A stretch of DNA of 32,927 nucleotides from an uncultured Eubacteriales bacterium. Lineage in GTDB: Bacteria > Bacillota > Sulfobacillia > UBA995 > UBA9673. The notes under the pieces were generated by a model. It was not told the origin of the DNA. It made no database searches and saw only the letters and a program-made list of their open reading frames with translations. The stretch lies in NCBI GenBank assembly GCA_913063835.1, contig CAJXZV010000013.1, positions 1 to 32,927 on the forward strand, given 5' to 3'. Both the position numbers and the translations under genes were made by a program. Numbering within the stretch: the first letter of the stretch is position 1; the number at the start of each line of letters is the position of its first letter. Shown here piece after piece: positions 7,909-17,431 of this stretch.

Positions 7909-9294
7909 ATGCGCTACGACTTCGACAAGGTCATCGACCGCCGGGGCACCGGCAGCGTCAAGTGGGACCTCAACGAGGAGCTGTTCGGAACGGACGACGT
8001 CCTGGACATGTGGGTGGCCGACATGGACTTCCCCTGCCCGCAGCCGGTCATCGACGCCCTGCGGAGGCGCCTGGAGCACCCCATCTTCGGCTACGGCTTC
8101 CCGCCCGACTCCCTATATCGGGCCGTCATGGACCGGATGGAACGCTTCTTCGGCTGGAAGATTGAAAAGGAATGGATCACCTTCACTCCGGGGGTCGTCA
8201 ATGCCCTTCATGCGGCCGTCCGGGCCGTCGCCGAGGTCGGCGACGAGATCGTCGTCCAGCCCCCGGTGTACTACCCCTTCTTCCGGGCCGTGACCGACAG
8301 CGGCTGCCGGCTCGTGTACAACCGGCTCCGGCTCGAGGAGAGCCGGGCCGGGGCCCGCAGGGAACCCGGGGCCGAGGGGACCGGCACCCTGACCCGCGGC
8401 CGACCCGGAGCCGGCCCGGCCGACCGACCGGGGCCTGTCCGCTACGTGATGGACTACGACGACCTCGAGGAGCATTTCCGCACGGCCCCCGGCTTCCCCG
8501 GGAAATCACACCGCATCAGGGGTCTCATCCTCTGCAGTCCCCACAACCCGGTCGGCCGCGTCTGGAGCCGCGAGGAACTCGAGCGCCTGGCCGAGATATG
8601 CCTTCGGAACGACTGCGTCATCATCTCCGACGAGATACACTGCGACCTCCTCCTCGGCGGGTCGCGGCACGTCCCCACCGCCACCCTCTCCCCGGAGGTG
8701 GAGGCCAGGACCATCACCCTCATGGCCCCCAGCAAGAGCTTCAACCTGGCCGGCCTTTCGGCCTCGTTCGCCATCATCCCCGACGCCGGCCTCCGCCGGA
8801 GGTTCGAGCGGGCCCGGGCCGGCCAGGGCGGGGTGAACGTGCTGGGCCTGGTGGCCATGGAGGCCGTCCTCCGCGAGGGCGACGATTACCTCTCACAGCT
8901 CAACGCCTACCTGACCCGGAACATGCGGTTCTTCGCCGGCGTCCTCAAGGACATCCCCGGCGTCCGCCTCGTCCCGCCGGAGGGCCCCGAAGGAACCTAC
9001 CTCGCCTGGGTGGACATGAGCGCTCTCGCCCGCAGGCGCGGCATGGTCAGGCCGGAAAAGGCCGGCCGGCAGGACGGGCCGGGCGGGGCCAGCCCCGGCG
9101 GCGCCGGCCCCGGCGGCGCCGTGGACGACGAGGCCCTGCGCCGCTTCATGCTCCATGAGGCCCGCATCGCCACCGACCCGGGCTACGTCTTCGGCCCCGG
9201 TGGGGAGGGCTTCCACCGCTTCAACCTGGCCTGCCCGCGGAGCGTGGTGGAGGAGGCTGCGGCAAGACTCGAGAGAGCGGTCCGGGCGGGATAA
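7909..9294 (+). CDS. MalY/PatB-family PLP-dependent aminotransferase / C-S (cystathionine beta-) lyase
   Basis: MRYDFDKVIDRRGTGSVKWD, LDMWVADMDFPCPQPVIDALRRRLEHPIFGYGF, CSPHNPVGRVWSREEL, ISDEIHCDLLLGG, MAPSKSFNLAGL (PLP lysine). AAGGAGG before the ATG. Two Gly/Pro/Ala-rich insertions. Confidence 0.92.
   Translation: MRYDFDKVIDRRGTGSVKWDLNEELFGTDDVLDMWVADMDFPCPQPVIDALRRRLEHPIFGYGFPPDSLYRAVMDRMERFFGWKIEKEWITFTPGVVNALHAAVRAVAEVGDEIVVQPPVYYPFFRAVTDSGCRLVYNRLRLEESRAGARREPGAEGTGTLTRGRPGAGPADRPGPVRYVMDYDDLEEHFRTAPGFPGKSHRIRGLILCSPHNPVGRVWSREELERLAEICLRNDCVIISDEIHCDLLLGGSRHVPTATLSPEVEARTITLMAPSKSFNLAGLSASFAIIPDAGLRRRFERARAGQGGVNVLGLVAMEAVLREGDDYLSQLNAYLTRNMRFFAGVLKDIPGVRLVPPEGPEGTYLAWVDMSALARRRGMVRPEKAGRQDGPGGASPGGAGPGGAVDDEALRRFMLHEARIATDPGYVFGPGGEGFHRFNLACPRSVVEEAAARLERAVRAG
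9093..9122 (+). repeat. 15-bp tandem direct repeat (2 copies, last base differs) inside the MalY-like CDS
   Basis: CCCCGGCGGCGCCGG followed by CCCCGGCGGCGCCGT, encoding SPGGAGPGGAV. Confidence 0.6.
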
Positions 9295-9528
9295 ATCGTT
9301 AACCCGGTTGAAGACCTCGTCGAGGTCGTGGTGCCGGCCTCGGGGGTGGCCTCCGCCAGCGGGGCGGCCTCCAGTTCCAGGGCGAGGGCGAGCTCGCGGA
9401 AGTCGTCACCGGCGGCGTGGTCCTGCACCCTCTTCCGGTACACGGCCTCCGTCCGATGGCCGTCCGGGCCTCCGCTCCCGCCTCTGCCCGCGGTTCCTGA
9501 TCCGCCGTGGGATGTTTTCCGGGTGTAG

Positions 9529-9867
9529 CTAGGCGCCTAGTTCCCGCAAAGCCTGCACCAGGGCCTCCAGACGCCGCTCCTCGCGGGCCATGTCCTCGGC
9601 TACCTGCCGGAGGGTTTCGTCGTCCCTGGTGAACCGGGCCATCTCCACGGGGACACCGCGGACGTACTCGATGAGCCCCTCGAGAAGCCGCACGAAGACG
9701 GGCACCTCCGTTTCGAGGCCGGCGACCAGAGCCTGGCTGTCGCCGGCCGCTACGCCCTCGCCCCCGGAGAGGAGGGCCTCCAGCCTGGCCGCGGTCCTCT
9801 TCCATTCCTTCAGTCCCTGCCCCGACTTCCTGCACAGGCCCATGTTGGCCATGGGCCTGGCGAACAC
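9529..9867 (-). CDS. Small helical hypothetical protein
   Basis: 112-aa ORF with amphipathic helical composition (EVPVFVRLLEGLIEYVRGVPVEMARFTRDDETLRQVAEDMAREERRLEALVQALREL); no family recognised. Confidence 0.45.
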   Translation of the reverse strand: MFARPMANMGLCRKSGQGLKEWKRTAARLEALLSGGEGVAAGDSQALVAGLETEVPVFVRLLEGLIEYVRGVPVEMARFTRDDETLRQVAEDMAREERRLEALVQALRELGA

Positions 9868-9978
9868 GGGAAGTTAGGCGAAATCGGCTTCGGTCCTGGC
9901 GATGAAGCTCGAGAGATGTTTGGCCCCCTGCAGCGCCCGTTCGAGGGGAGCGGACGACCGGTCCTGTCGGGCCTCGGG

Positions 9979-10899
9979 TCAAGCCCCCGAACCCGCCTCC
10001 GGCAGGCCTGAGGGTGTCGTCGCGGGCCGCCGCGTCGCAGGTGCCGCCTCCGGAGGCAGCCTCGACGGGTTCACCGCCTCGGCCAGAACCTCCACCGGTG
10101 GCTTGAGGTACCCGGCCCTCTCCAGGACCGTGTAGCCGTCCACAACCTCGCCGTGGTACTCATCCGCCAGCTCGGCGACCAGATACGCGGTGGCCAGGCC
10201 GGCATCGGCGGCGGGCATCAGCCCTTCGTAGGCCGGGTGGATGGAGACCTTGAAGAACTCCTCGGCGGTGAGGCCCAGGACAGGGGCCAGAACCACTCCG
10301 GCCCTGCGCAGACCCGGTGTGTCGACCATGCCCGGCCCGAGGGCCACGACCCGGACGCCCCGGTCGCCCACCTCCAGCGCCAGAGAACGAGTGAAGCCGA
10401 CCAGGCCTTCCTTCGATGCGATGTAAGCCGAGAGACCGGGCATGGCGTCGGTGGAGACGAGGTTGACGATGATCCCCCGCCCCGCGGCCAGCATGTCCGG
10501 GAGGAAGGCCTTGACCGTGAGGAAGGCCCCGCGGAGATTGACGGCCAGCACCCTGTCCCACAGCTCGGTCTCCATTTCGGTCACAGGCTTCACCGGACAC
10601 AGGATGGCGTTGTTGACCAGGATGTCGGGAGCCCCGAAGGCCTCCCGTGCCTTCGCGCCCAGGACCGTCACGCTCTCCTCTGAGGACATATCCGTCTGGA
10701 TGAAGAGAGCCCGCCCCCCCGTTCGGGCAACGAGAGTCTCAGTTGCCAGGCCGTCCTCAGCCGAGAGCTCGGCGATGACCACCGCGGCTCCGAGCCCGGC
10801 CAGGGCCAGACAGATCTCCCGGCCGATACCCTGGCCGCCTCCCGTCACCACCGCGGTCCGGCCGGCCAGAACGTTGTCTTTCAGACCTAGTCTCCTCAA
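9979..10899 (-). CDS. Short-chain dehydrogenase/reductase (SDR) family oxidoreductase
   Basis: TGGGQGIG cofactor motif, NNA motif (ILVNNAILC), YIASK catalytic YxxxK, GPGMVDTPG. Confidence 0.9.
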   Translation of the reverse strand: MRRLGLKDNVLAGRTAVVTGGGQGIGREICLALAGLGAAVVIAELSAEDGLATETLVARTGGRALFIQTDMSSEESVTVLGAKAREAFGAPDILVNNAILCPVKPVTEMETELWDRVLAVNLRGAFLTVKAFLPDMLAAGRGIIVNLVSTDAMPGLSAYIASKEGLVGFTRSLALEVGDRGVRVVALGPGMVDTPGLRRAGVVLAPVLGLTAEEFFKVSIHPAYEGLMPAADAGLATAYLVAELADEYHGEVVDGYTVLERAGYLKPPVEVLAEAVNPSRLPPEAAPATRRPATTPSGLPEAGSGA

Positions 10900-11167
10900 C
10901 CCATCAGTAACAGTGGACAGGTCGGGTCACCCTCTCGGGGCCGGGCCGCCGGGCCGGGTCCTGTCCGCTCCGGGCTCTAGGCCCCAACTGGGTGTGGCGC
11001 CTATACTCCGCCCCGCTCGGCCGCCGGGCCGGGGAGAGCGCGGCCCGCTACGTGAAGGACGGGGTAGCGGCAGGGTTGTGCAGCAAGGTCGACTGCCCGC
11101 TGAAACTTCTCCGCGGGCAGGCGCGTCTAAGAGCGTGACCCATCCTTCGGCGGAGGTGCACGCAGTA

Positions 11168-12019
11168 TTGAACCAGCTCACCCGCACCGCGGCGATTGTC
11201 GTGGCCGTCGCTCTCGTCATCAGTCTGCTCCTGAACGCCTGGGCCCTGGTCAGGGTGGCCGCTCTGAAGAAGGAACTGGTCAGCCTCGAGAGCCAGACCG
11301 CGGCCCGCATCACCGAGTTGGAACACGAAGTGGACGCCCTGCGGGCCGAGATCGCCCGGAGCCGCGAGCCCGACTGGCTCACCTGGCTCGACGAGTCCTT
11401 CGACCTTTCCGGCTACCGCGAAGGGGAGCCGCTCGAGGTCACGGTGACCTGGGGCCTGCTCGAACTGGACCCCGGCTCGGATGTGAGCATCGTCTGCGTG
11501 CCGGCCGGTGACGACGGCGGTACGGACGTGGTCGAGGTGGAGGCTCTGCACCTCGGCGGCCTGACCTACTCGGCCACCCTCCGACTGGACCCCGAGCGGG
11601 ACTGGGTCTGCCAGATAGTCGGCACCGTGGACGGGACTCGCAAGGCCTCAGGGCGCCGCCTTCTCGACCTCCGCCGGAAGCTCAGCCAGAGCTACCTCGT
11701 CGTCGAGCCCCTCGACACTTCCGGCGGCTTCTGGACCTACCTCGTCCGCCAGGACCCCCTTCCCCCACTGGAGCCCTACCGCATCGCCCGCGTCGAGGCC
11801 GAGTACTCCCCGGGAGACGGTACCCGGACAGCGGCCGAGGTCACGCCTCAGGGTGACGGACAGTGGCTCGTGACCTTGCCGGAGCCGGCCGGGAAGGGTG
11901 CGCTGTACCTCACGCTCACCTTTGAGAACGGTCATGTGGATACGGTCGTGCTCGCCGGGCTCGACGAGGTCAGGGGACGTGAGGCCATACTCGACCCCAC
12001 CGGTACCGGCGACGGATAA
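11168..12019 (+). CDS. Membrane-anchored coiled-coil protein with extracytoplasmic beta-rich domain, hypothetical
   Basis: Within ORF 10442..12019; probable TTG start at 11168, 11 nt after GGAGG. One TM helix (AAIVVAVALVISLLLNAWALVRVAAL), coiled coil (KKELVSLESQTAARITELEHEVDALRAEIAR), then a beta-rich domain. Confidence 0.65.
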   Translation: MNQLTRTAAIVVAVALVISLLLNAWALVRVAALKKELVSLESQTAARITELEHEVDALRAEIARSREPDWLTWLDESFDLSGYREGEPLEVTVTWGLLELDPGSDVSIVCVPAGDDGGTDVVEVEALHLGGLTYSATLRLDPERDWVCQIVGTVDGTRKASGRRLLDLRRKLSQSYLVVEPLDTSGGFWTYLVRQDPLPPLEPYRIARVEAEYSPGDGTRTAAEVTPQGDGQWLVTLPEPAGKGALYLTLTFENGHVDTVVLAGLDEVRGREAILDPTGTGDG

Positions 12020-12127
12020 GCAGAACCCAGAGCCGGCCCGCCGGAGAGGTCCGGCTAGGGCCGCCAGCGCTCTTGTCTCCCGGCTGAAGCCCTCGAGGGA
12101 AACACGGCCCGCCTCGGTGGGCCCGAG

Positions 12128-12415
12128 TCAGTCGAGTTCGCGCCGTGCCGCTTTCCCAGGCAGGGTGAACCGGCGCACCTCCCAGGGGCTGCCCTCCGCG
12201 CCCAGGGCGGCCGCGTAGCCCTCGGCCGGGTGGAGGTCGATGAGGCGCCAGCGGGAGGGCTCACCGTGCCGGCCCTCGACCTCGAGGAGGACCGGCTCGC
12301 CCCGGGGCGCCGCCGGCACCGTGAAGCGGCCTGGGAAGAGCAAGAGCCCCTCACCCCTAGTGTTCAGGTAGGCTTTCTTCCGGGCCCAGCACGATGCGCG
12401 CGCCCCCCTCGTCAC
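12128..12415 (-). CDS. Small hypothetical protein
   Basis: 95-aa ORF with protein-like composition (EGLLLFPGRFTVPAAPRGEPVLLEVEGRHGEPSRWRLIDLHPAEGYAAAL); start uncertain. Confidence 0.35.
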   Translation of the reverse strand: MTRGARASCWARKKAYLNTRGEGLLLFPGRFTVPAAPRGEPVLLEVEGRHGEPSRWRLIDLHPAEGYAAALGAEGSPWEVRRFTLPGKAARRELD

Positions 12416-12871
12416 GCGGCGGCCTCCGGGACCGGTAGGGTGCCGCGGCCCTGCGGCTCATCAGAGTCCTCCCTCGACAGTCCGGCCGTGCCGTGCATCT
12501 GCACGGCTGGAGCTCCCACATGAGGCGGAAGAAGCCCTGGTCGACCTGGTGATGAAGACCTTGGACCCGTGACCTTCTCCCCGGCGATGGCCGGGAGGAG
12601 GAAGCACCGCTTCTGCGTCCTCGGTCCTGAACTCGAGGATGGCCGGGAGGCACGAGTGTTTGAAACTTCGCGCCCGCTGTGGCCGTATCTTCTAGTAATT
12701 GTCCGATACGGGCAGCCTCCGGGCGGGGCCGGGCGCGACCTCTCCTGTCCGGTTTGGGCGGTATTCGGGTGGTCGGCAACGGTCACCGGCGTCGCGTGGG
12801 GACGTCAGGGCCAGAGCCGTCCCGCGCGGGGGCGCGGGCCTGCGGAGGCACATCCGGGGGAGGTAGTGAGC

Positions 12872-13621
12872 TTGCTGTCCATCAGGAACGTCTCCAAGAG
12901 CTATCTCAAGGGCGAGGTCAAGGCGGTGGACGACCTCAGCCTTGAGGTCCCGGCCGGGAAGATATTCGGCTTCCTCGGGCCCAACGGGGCCGGAAAGACC
13001 ACGACCATCAAGATGGTCGTAGGACTCCTCAAGCCCGACGCGGGGACCATCCTCGTCGACGGGGTCGACGTGGCGAAAAGCCCCCTGGAGGCCAAGCGCC
13101 GCATCGGCTTCGTCCCCGACTACCCCGAACTCTACGACAAGCTGACCGGCCTGGAGTACCTCAACTTCATCGGTGATGTCTTCGGGGTCCCCACGGACGT
13201 GCGGCGCCGGCGCCTGGGTGAACTGCTCGAGATGTTCAGCCTGAAAGACGCCCTGCCCGACCTCATTCAGAGCTACTCCCACGGCATGAAGCAGAAGCTG
13301 GCCGTCATCGGGGCCGTCCTGCCCGACCCGCCCCTGCTCATCCTGGACGAGCCTCTCACCGGTCTCGACCCCAAGTCGTCGGCCCTCTTCAAGGACCTCA
13401 TGCGCCGCCGCTGTGACGAGGGCAAGGCCGTCTTCTTCAGTACCCACGTCCTCGACGTGGCCGAACGGGTCTGCGACCGTATCGCCATCATCAATCGCGG
13501 TCGGCTTATCGCCGAGGGGACCATGGACGAACTCCGGGCCAGCGCGGCCGGTGGCACCACCCTGGAACGCATCTTCCTCGACCTGACCGCCGAGCAAGAG
13601 AGGGAGGATGGGGCCTGGTGA
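12872..13621 (+). CDS. ABC transporter ATP-binding protein
   Basis: Walker A GPNGAGKTT, SYSHGMKQKL signature, Walker B LLILDEPLTGLD. TTG at 12872 is 8 nt after GGGGGAGG; GTG at 12866 is an alternative start. Confidence 0.94.
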   Translation: MLSIRNVSKSYLKGEVKAVDDLSLEVPAGKIFGFLGPNGAGKTTTIKMVVGLLKPDAGTILVDGVDVAKSPLEAKRRIGFVPDYPELYDKLTGLEYLNFIGDVFGVPTDVRRRRLGELLEMFSLKDALPDLIQSYSHGMKQKLAVIGAVLPDPPLLILDEPLTGLDPKSSALFKDLMRRRCDEGKAVFFSTHVLDVAERVCDRIAIINRGRLIAEGTMDELRASAAGGTTLERIFLDLTAEQEREDGAW

Positions 13622-15312
13622 CGCAGTTCCTCGCCGTTCTCCGGACGAGTCTTGACACCACGTTCGGCCTCTCCGCCGCCCGCTACCGGTACATCGTCAA
13701 GAGGCAACGCCTGTGGGAGCCCATCCTCATCCTCTGGGGCCTGGGGACCCTGGTCGTCCTCTTCGGGGCCCTGGTCTACAAGCTGGCCCAGGCCTTCGTG
13801 GCTTCGGGAGCGGTCCTCGGCCAGCCGGAGGTGGCCTTCACCTTCGCCCTGACCACCATGGCCCTGCTCATTTTCTTCTTCGGCCTGTTCCAGGTGTTGT
13901 CGATGTTCTTCTTCTCCCGCGACCTGGACCTTCTCGTGCCTCTTCCCCTGCGGCCGGTGACCATCGTGGGGGCCAAGTTCGCCACCATCCTGGTCAGCCA
14001 GTACTTCATGGCCTTCCTCGTGCTCGGACTCACGGCCGTGGCCTACGCCCAGGTCATGGGGGGCGGGCTCCTCTACTGGCTCAATGTCCTGATCGTGGGT
14101 CTTCTGGCTCCAATCATCCCCCTGGCCATGGTCTCGGTGGTGGCCCTGGTCCTCATGCGGTTCATCAACCGGCGCCACCGCGACCTCCTCATGGTGCTGG
14201 CCGGACTCCTCATCCTGGTGGCCGTGATCGCCTTCCAGATGTTCGTCGCCCGGGTCCCGGAGGCCGAACTCGGCGAATACCTGTCCAGGATCGTTTCCGG
14301 GCAGATACGGCTGGTCAACCTGGCCGGTCGGACCTTCCCTCCGGCCATCTGGGCCACCGAGGCCATCACCCTGGCCGCCCTCGGCCCGAGACTGCTCTTC
14401 CTGGGGGCCTACGCCGGAACGTCGGCGGCCGCCCTCTGGCTGTCCCTGGCGGTCGGGGAGCGGTTCTTCTACGCCGGGCTCATCGGCAGCCGGGAGGTGG
14501 CCAGGCGGCGGCCGGCCCCCGGGGTGGGGGAGAAGGCCCTGGACACGGTCCTGGCCCGTGTGCGTCAGGACAGCGTCATCCGCGCCGTCTTCTGGCGGGA
14601 GTGGCGCCTCTTCATGCGGATGCCCCTCTGGGTGATGAACGGCCTGGCCGGGGCGGTCATCGTGCCGGTGATGTTCCTCATCCCGGCCCTGGCCGCTTCT
14701 GACCCCGAAATGGCCCAGCTCCTGGCCCTCCTCGAGGGCGGGGCCGCTCCGTTCTACGTGGCCCTGGGCTTCGCCCTCACCCTGGTGTTCGTCGTGGGCA
14801 TAAACACCACCTCGAGCACCAGTGTCTCCAGGGAAGGAGCCAGTTTCTGGCTGTCCAAGGTCCTCCCGGTGCGCCCGGAGGAGATGGTCCTGGGCAAGCT
14901 GGCCTTCTCCATGGTCATCTCGGCCGTCAGCGCCATCCCGGTCACGGCGGCCTTCGCCATCGTCGCCCACCCCTCGGCGGCCATGCTCGTCCTGGCCACC
15001 CTGGCCGGGCTGGCGGGTTCGGTGGTCGTCCACCTCCTCGGCTTGCTCGTCGACATGTCGCGGCCACAGCTCGACTGGACGAACCCCCAGCAGGCGGTCA
15101 AGAGCAACACCAACGTGATCATCTCCATGCTCGTCACGGCGGTCTTCATGGGCCTGACGGTCCTGTTGGGGGTGGCCCTCTACGGCTGGCTGCGGCTGGT
15201 CGGAGAGGCGGCCATGGGCGTGGTTCTCGCCGTCCTCATCGCTCTCAGTGTGCCCCTCTACCGGGCGGTGGTCCGGACGGCGGAAGTTCTCTACACCCGG
15301 CGGGACGTCTAG
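13618..15312 (+). CDS. ABC-type exporter permease (ABC-2-like), polytopic membrane protein
   Basis: 564 aa with many TM helices (LTTMALLIFFFGLFQVLSMFFF..., FALTLVFVVGIN...); GTGA overlap with the upstream ATPase stop. Confidence 0.85.
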   Translation: MTQFLAVLRTSLDTTFGLSAARYRYIVKRQRLWEPILILWGLGTLVVLFGALVYKLAQAFVASGAVLGQPEVAFTFALTTMALLIFFFGLFQVLSMFFFSRDLDLLVPLPLRPVTIVGAKFATILVSQYFMAFLVLGLTAVAYAQVMGGGLLYWLNVLIVGLLAPIIPLAMVSVVALVLMRFINRRHRDLLMVLAGLLILVAVIAFQMFVARVPEAELGEYLSRIVSGQIRLVNLAGRTFPPAIWATEAITLAALGPRLLFLGAYAGTSAAALWLSLAVGERFFYAGLIGSREVARRRPAPGVGEKALDTVLARVRQDSVIRAVFWREWRLFMRMPLWVMNGLAGAVIVPVMFLIPALAASDPEMAQLLALLEGGAAPFYVALGFALTLVFVVGINTTSSTSVSREGASFWLSKVLPVRPEEMVLGKLAFSMVISAVSAIPVTAAFAIVAHPSAAMLVLATLAGLAGSVVVHLLGLLVDMSRPQLDWTNPQQAVKSNTNVIISMLVTAVFMGLTVLLGVALYGWLRLVGEAAMGVVLAVLIALSVPLYRAVVRTAEVLYTRRDV

Positions 15313-15562
15313 ACCCACGGGCGGGCGGGGCGGTTCTGCCGGAGCTTGTCGAATGCCTGCCAGGTGATTGGGGAGGAGGCGACGAACCACCCCTGACGCG
15401 GAGAATCCCTGAAGGGGCTGATGAGCTTGAGGGGCGGCCAGAGGGCCGCTTCGGCGCCGGCTACGGGCCCGCTCGGGCTCGTCTCGCGGCGGCCGTGGCC
15501 CGCTTCAGCCCACCTCGTCGCCATCTGGCAGAGCCTGGCCGGTCTCGGAGGCTGAGGGCACG

Positions 15563-16426
15563 GTGACGGCGAGGCTCGTCCTCGAGCCCGAGATCCGGGT
15601 CAGCCGGGAGGCCGCGCGGCGTTTCCTCATCCGCCGCGGCCTCCTCCAGCGCTGTCCGGGGGACGAGCCGGCCCCGGCCGGGACCGGCGGAGCCCTCCAC
15701 GTCGTCCGCCGCCTCGAGTATGTCCAGGTGGATCCGATGCTGGTCCTCGAGCGCAGCCACGATCTCGTCCTGGCCGCGCGGGTGGAGGACTACCGGCCCG
15801 GCATCCTCGACACTCTCCTCTACCGGGAGAGGAAGCTGGTCGAGGTCCTGGCCCGTAACCGCCTCATCGTGCCGGTGGAGGATTACCCGCTCTTCTCCGT
15901 GCGCTTCGCCGACACCGAGAGAGAGAACAGGTCCCGGGTGGCCGAGCTGGAGCCGGTGATGGAGAGGGTCCTGAGGCGCATCGAGGCCGAGGGTCCCCTC
16001 TCGTCGCTCGACTTCGAGGACAAGGCCACTCTCTCGGGCTGGTGGGACGCTGACGGGCAGGCGCGGACGAGGGTGGTCAGGCAGGCCCTGGAGTGGCTCT
16101 GGTACTTCGGGCGCCTGGTCATCAGTCACCGGGAGGGGAGCCGCCGCTACTTCGACCTGCCCGAGAGGGTCCTGGGCCCCGAGGTCCTGGGCGGGAACGC
16201 CGGCTCTGCGGCCGGCCGGGCGGGAGCCCTCGTGGCGACTCTGCCGTCGGCGGCGCCGCCCGGGACCGGACCGCCGCCGAGCGCGAACTGCGCGACGCCC
16301 TGGCTCTCAAGTACTTCCGGGCCATGGGCCTGGCCGACCCCCGTGACTGGTCCCTCGGCTGGAGCCGCTACACCGCCCCGGAGAAGAAGGACCTCATCGC
16401 CCGGCTGGCCGCGGCGGGGGAGATAG
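15563..16426 (+). CDS. Winged-helix DNA-binding / YcaQ-AlkZ-like DNA glycosylase, N-terminal part
   Basis: RRFLIRRGLLQR...LEYVQVDPMLVLERSHDLVLAARVEDYRPGILDTLLYRERKLVE (QVD motif), LEWLWYFGRLVISHREGSRRYFDLPERVL. Sequence after about 16175 loses family similarity. Confidence 0.75.
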   Translation: MTARLVLEPEIRVSREAARRFLIRRGLLQRCPGDEPAPAGTGGALHVVRRLEYVQVDPMLVLERSHDLVLAARVEDYRPGILDTLLYRERKLVEVLARNRLIVPVEDYPLFSVRFADTERENRSRVAELEPVMERVLRRIEAEGPLSSLDFEDKATLSGWWDADGQARTRVVRQALEWLWYFGRLVISHREGSRRYFDLPERVLGPEVLGGNAGSAAGRAGALVATLPSAAPPGTGPPPSANCATPWLSSTSGPWAWPTPVTGPSAGAATPPRRRRTSSPGWPRRGR

Positions 16427-16989
16427 TGCCCGTCGCCGTGGAGGGCGTGAAGACCACTTACCTCGTCCCGGCCTCGGAGGTGGACGACCTGGTCCGGGCG
16501 GCCCGGTGGGAGCCCGAACCCGGGGTGCGCCTGTTGCCGCCGCTGGACAACCTCATCTGGCTCAGAAAGCGCACGGCCGAGATTTTCGGCTTCGACTACA
16601 CCTGGGAGGCTTACGTCCCGGCTGCGAAGCGGAAATACGGGCCCTACACCTGCCCCATCCTCTACGGCGACCGCCTGGTCGGGCGTATCGACGCCCGGGT
16701 CGAGCGCGAGGGGAGGCCCCGGGGGGAGTGGACCCTGGTGGTCAACGGCCTGTGGTGGGAGGAGAGTGTAGAGAGACCCGGCTCTTCGGCGTTCGAGCGC
16801 GCGCTCCGGGAGTGGGCCCGGGCCAACGGCGCGGACCGGATAGAAGGCCCCCTGGCGGCGTCCCGCGAAGGCCCCACCGCCGGGGGGTGGTGTCAGACCC
16901 GCGGCGGCAGAAACAGACCGTCTCGTCCACCCGGCCGGGGCACTAGGCCGGCCAGTTCAGCCGCAGCCTCTTCAGAGGTTCAACGCTGA
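16180..16989 (+). CDS. YcaQ-AlkZ-like protein, C-terminal part in the -1 frame relative to the N-terminal part
   Basis: TAAERELRDALALKYFRAMGLADPRDWSLGWSRYTAPEKKDLIARL...LLPPLDNLIWLRKRTAEIFGFDYTWEAYVPAAKRKYGPYTCPILYGDRLVGRIDAR, typical of the C-terminal half of the family. Confidence 0.75.
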   Translation, partial: RGPGRERRLCGRPGGSPRGDSAVGGAARDRTAAERELRDALALKYFRAMGLADPRDWSLGWSRYTAPEKKDLIARLAAAGEIVPVAVEGVKTTYLVPASEVDDLVRAARWEPEPGVRLLPPLDNLIWLRKRTAEIFGFDYTWEAYVPAAKRKYGPYTCPILYGDRLVGRIDARVEREGRPRGEWTLVVNGLWWEESVERPGSSAFERALREWARANGADRIEGPLAASREGPTAGGWCQTRGGRNRPSRPPGRGTRPASSAAASSEVQR

Positions 16990-17430
16990 GGTCCAGATAT
17001 GGCTGACTCCGAATACCAGTGCCGCGATCAGCATCGGGTATGAACCCATCAGGTACGCGGACAGGAGGAAGAACAACGCCGGCGCCACCGCCATGGGTAG
17101 GGGGATGCCGAGAAGCGGTGCGTAGAGGAGCCGCGCGTCGGCGCCCGATGTGAAGTATCTTATCCAGGCGGCATAGTAGACGGCCAGAGTCATTCCCATC
17201 GCAATCGTCACCGGAATTGAGAACCTCCGGCTGAGATCGAGGGACCAGAAGAACGGCAGCACGAGAACCCCCGCACGGCCGATGTTCTCGGCCATGGCGA
17301 GCAACTGCGGGGCCAGGACGGGAGCGGCTTCCGATTTGGCCGGCCACAGCATCCAGACCAGGTTGGGCAACAGCACCAGTACGGGAACGAGTGCCCCCGA
17401 CCGAATGACTCCACTGAAGTGCTCGAACAC
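16972..17430 (-). CDS. Small polytopic membrane protein, hypothetical
   Basis: GTG at 17430, 8 nt after GGGAGG; hydrophobic segments VPVLVLLPNLVWMLW, VTIAMGMTLAVYYAAWI, MAVAPALFFLLSAYL. Confidence 0.65.
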   Translation of the reverse strand: MFEHFSGVIRSGALVPVLVLLPNLVWMLWPAKSEAAPVLAPQLLAMAENIGRAGVLVLPFFWSLDLSRRFSIPVTIAMGMTLAVYYAAWIRYFTSGADARLLYAPLLGIPLPMAVAPALFFLLSAYLMGSYPMLIAALVFGVSHIWTSALNL

Positions 17431-17431
17431 C

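Noticed and set aside
13273-15390. 705-aa minus-strand ORF opposite the ABC transporter genes
   Set aside because: Antisense to a clear ATPase and permease; composition dominated by His/Asp/Gly/Glu/Pro/Arg repeats typical of shadow ORFs in GC-rich DNA; no family motif.
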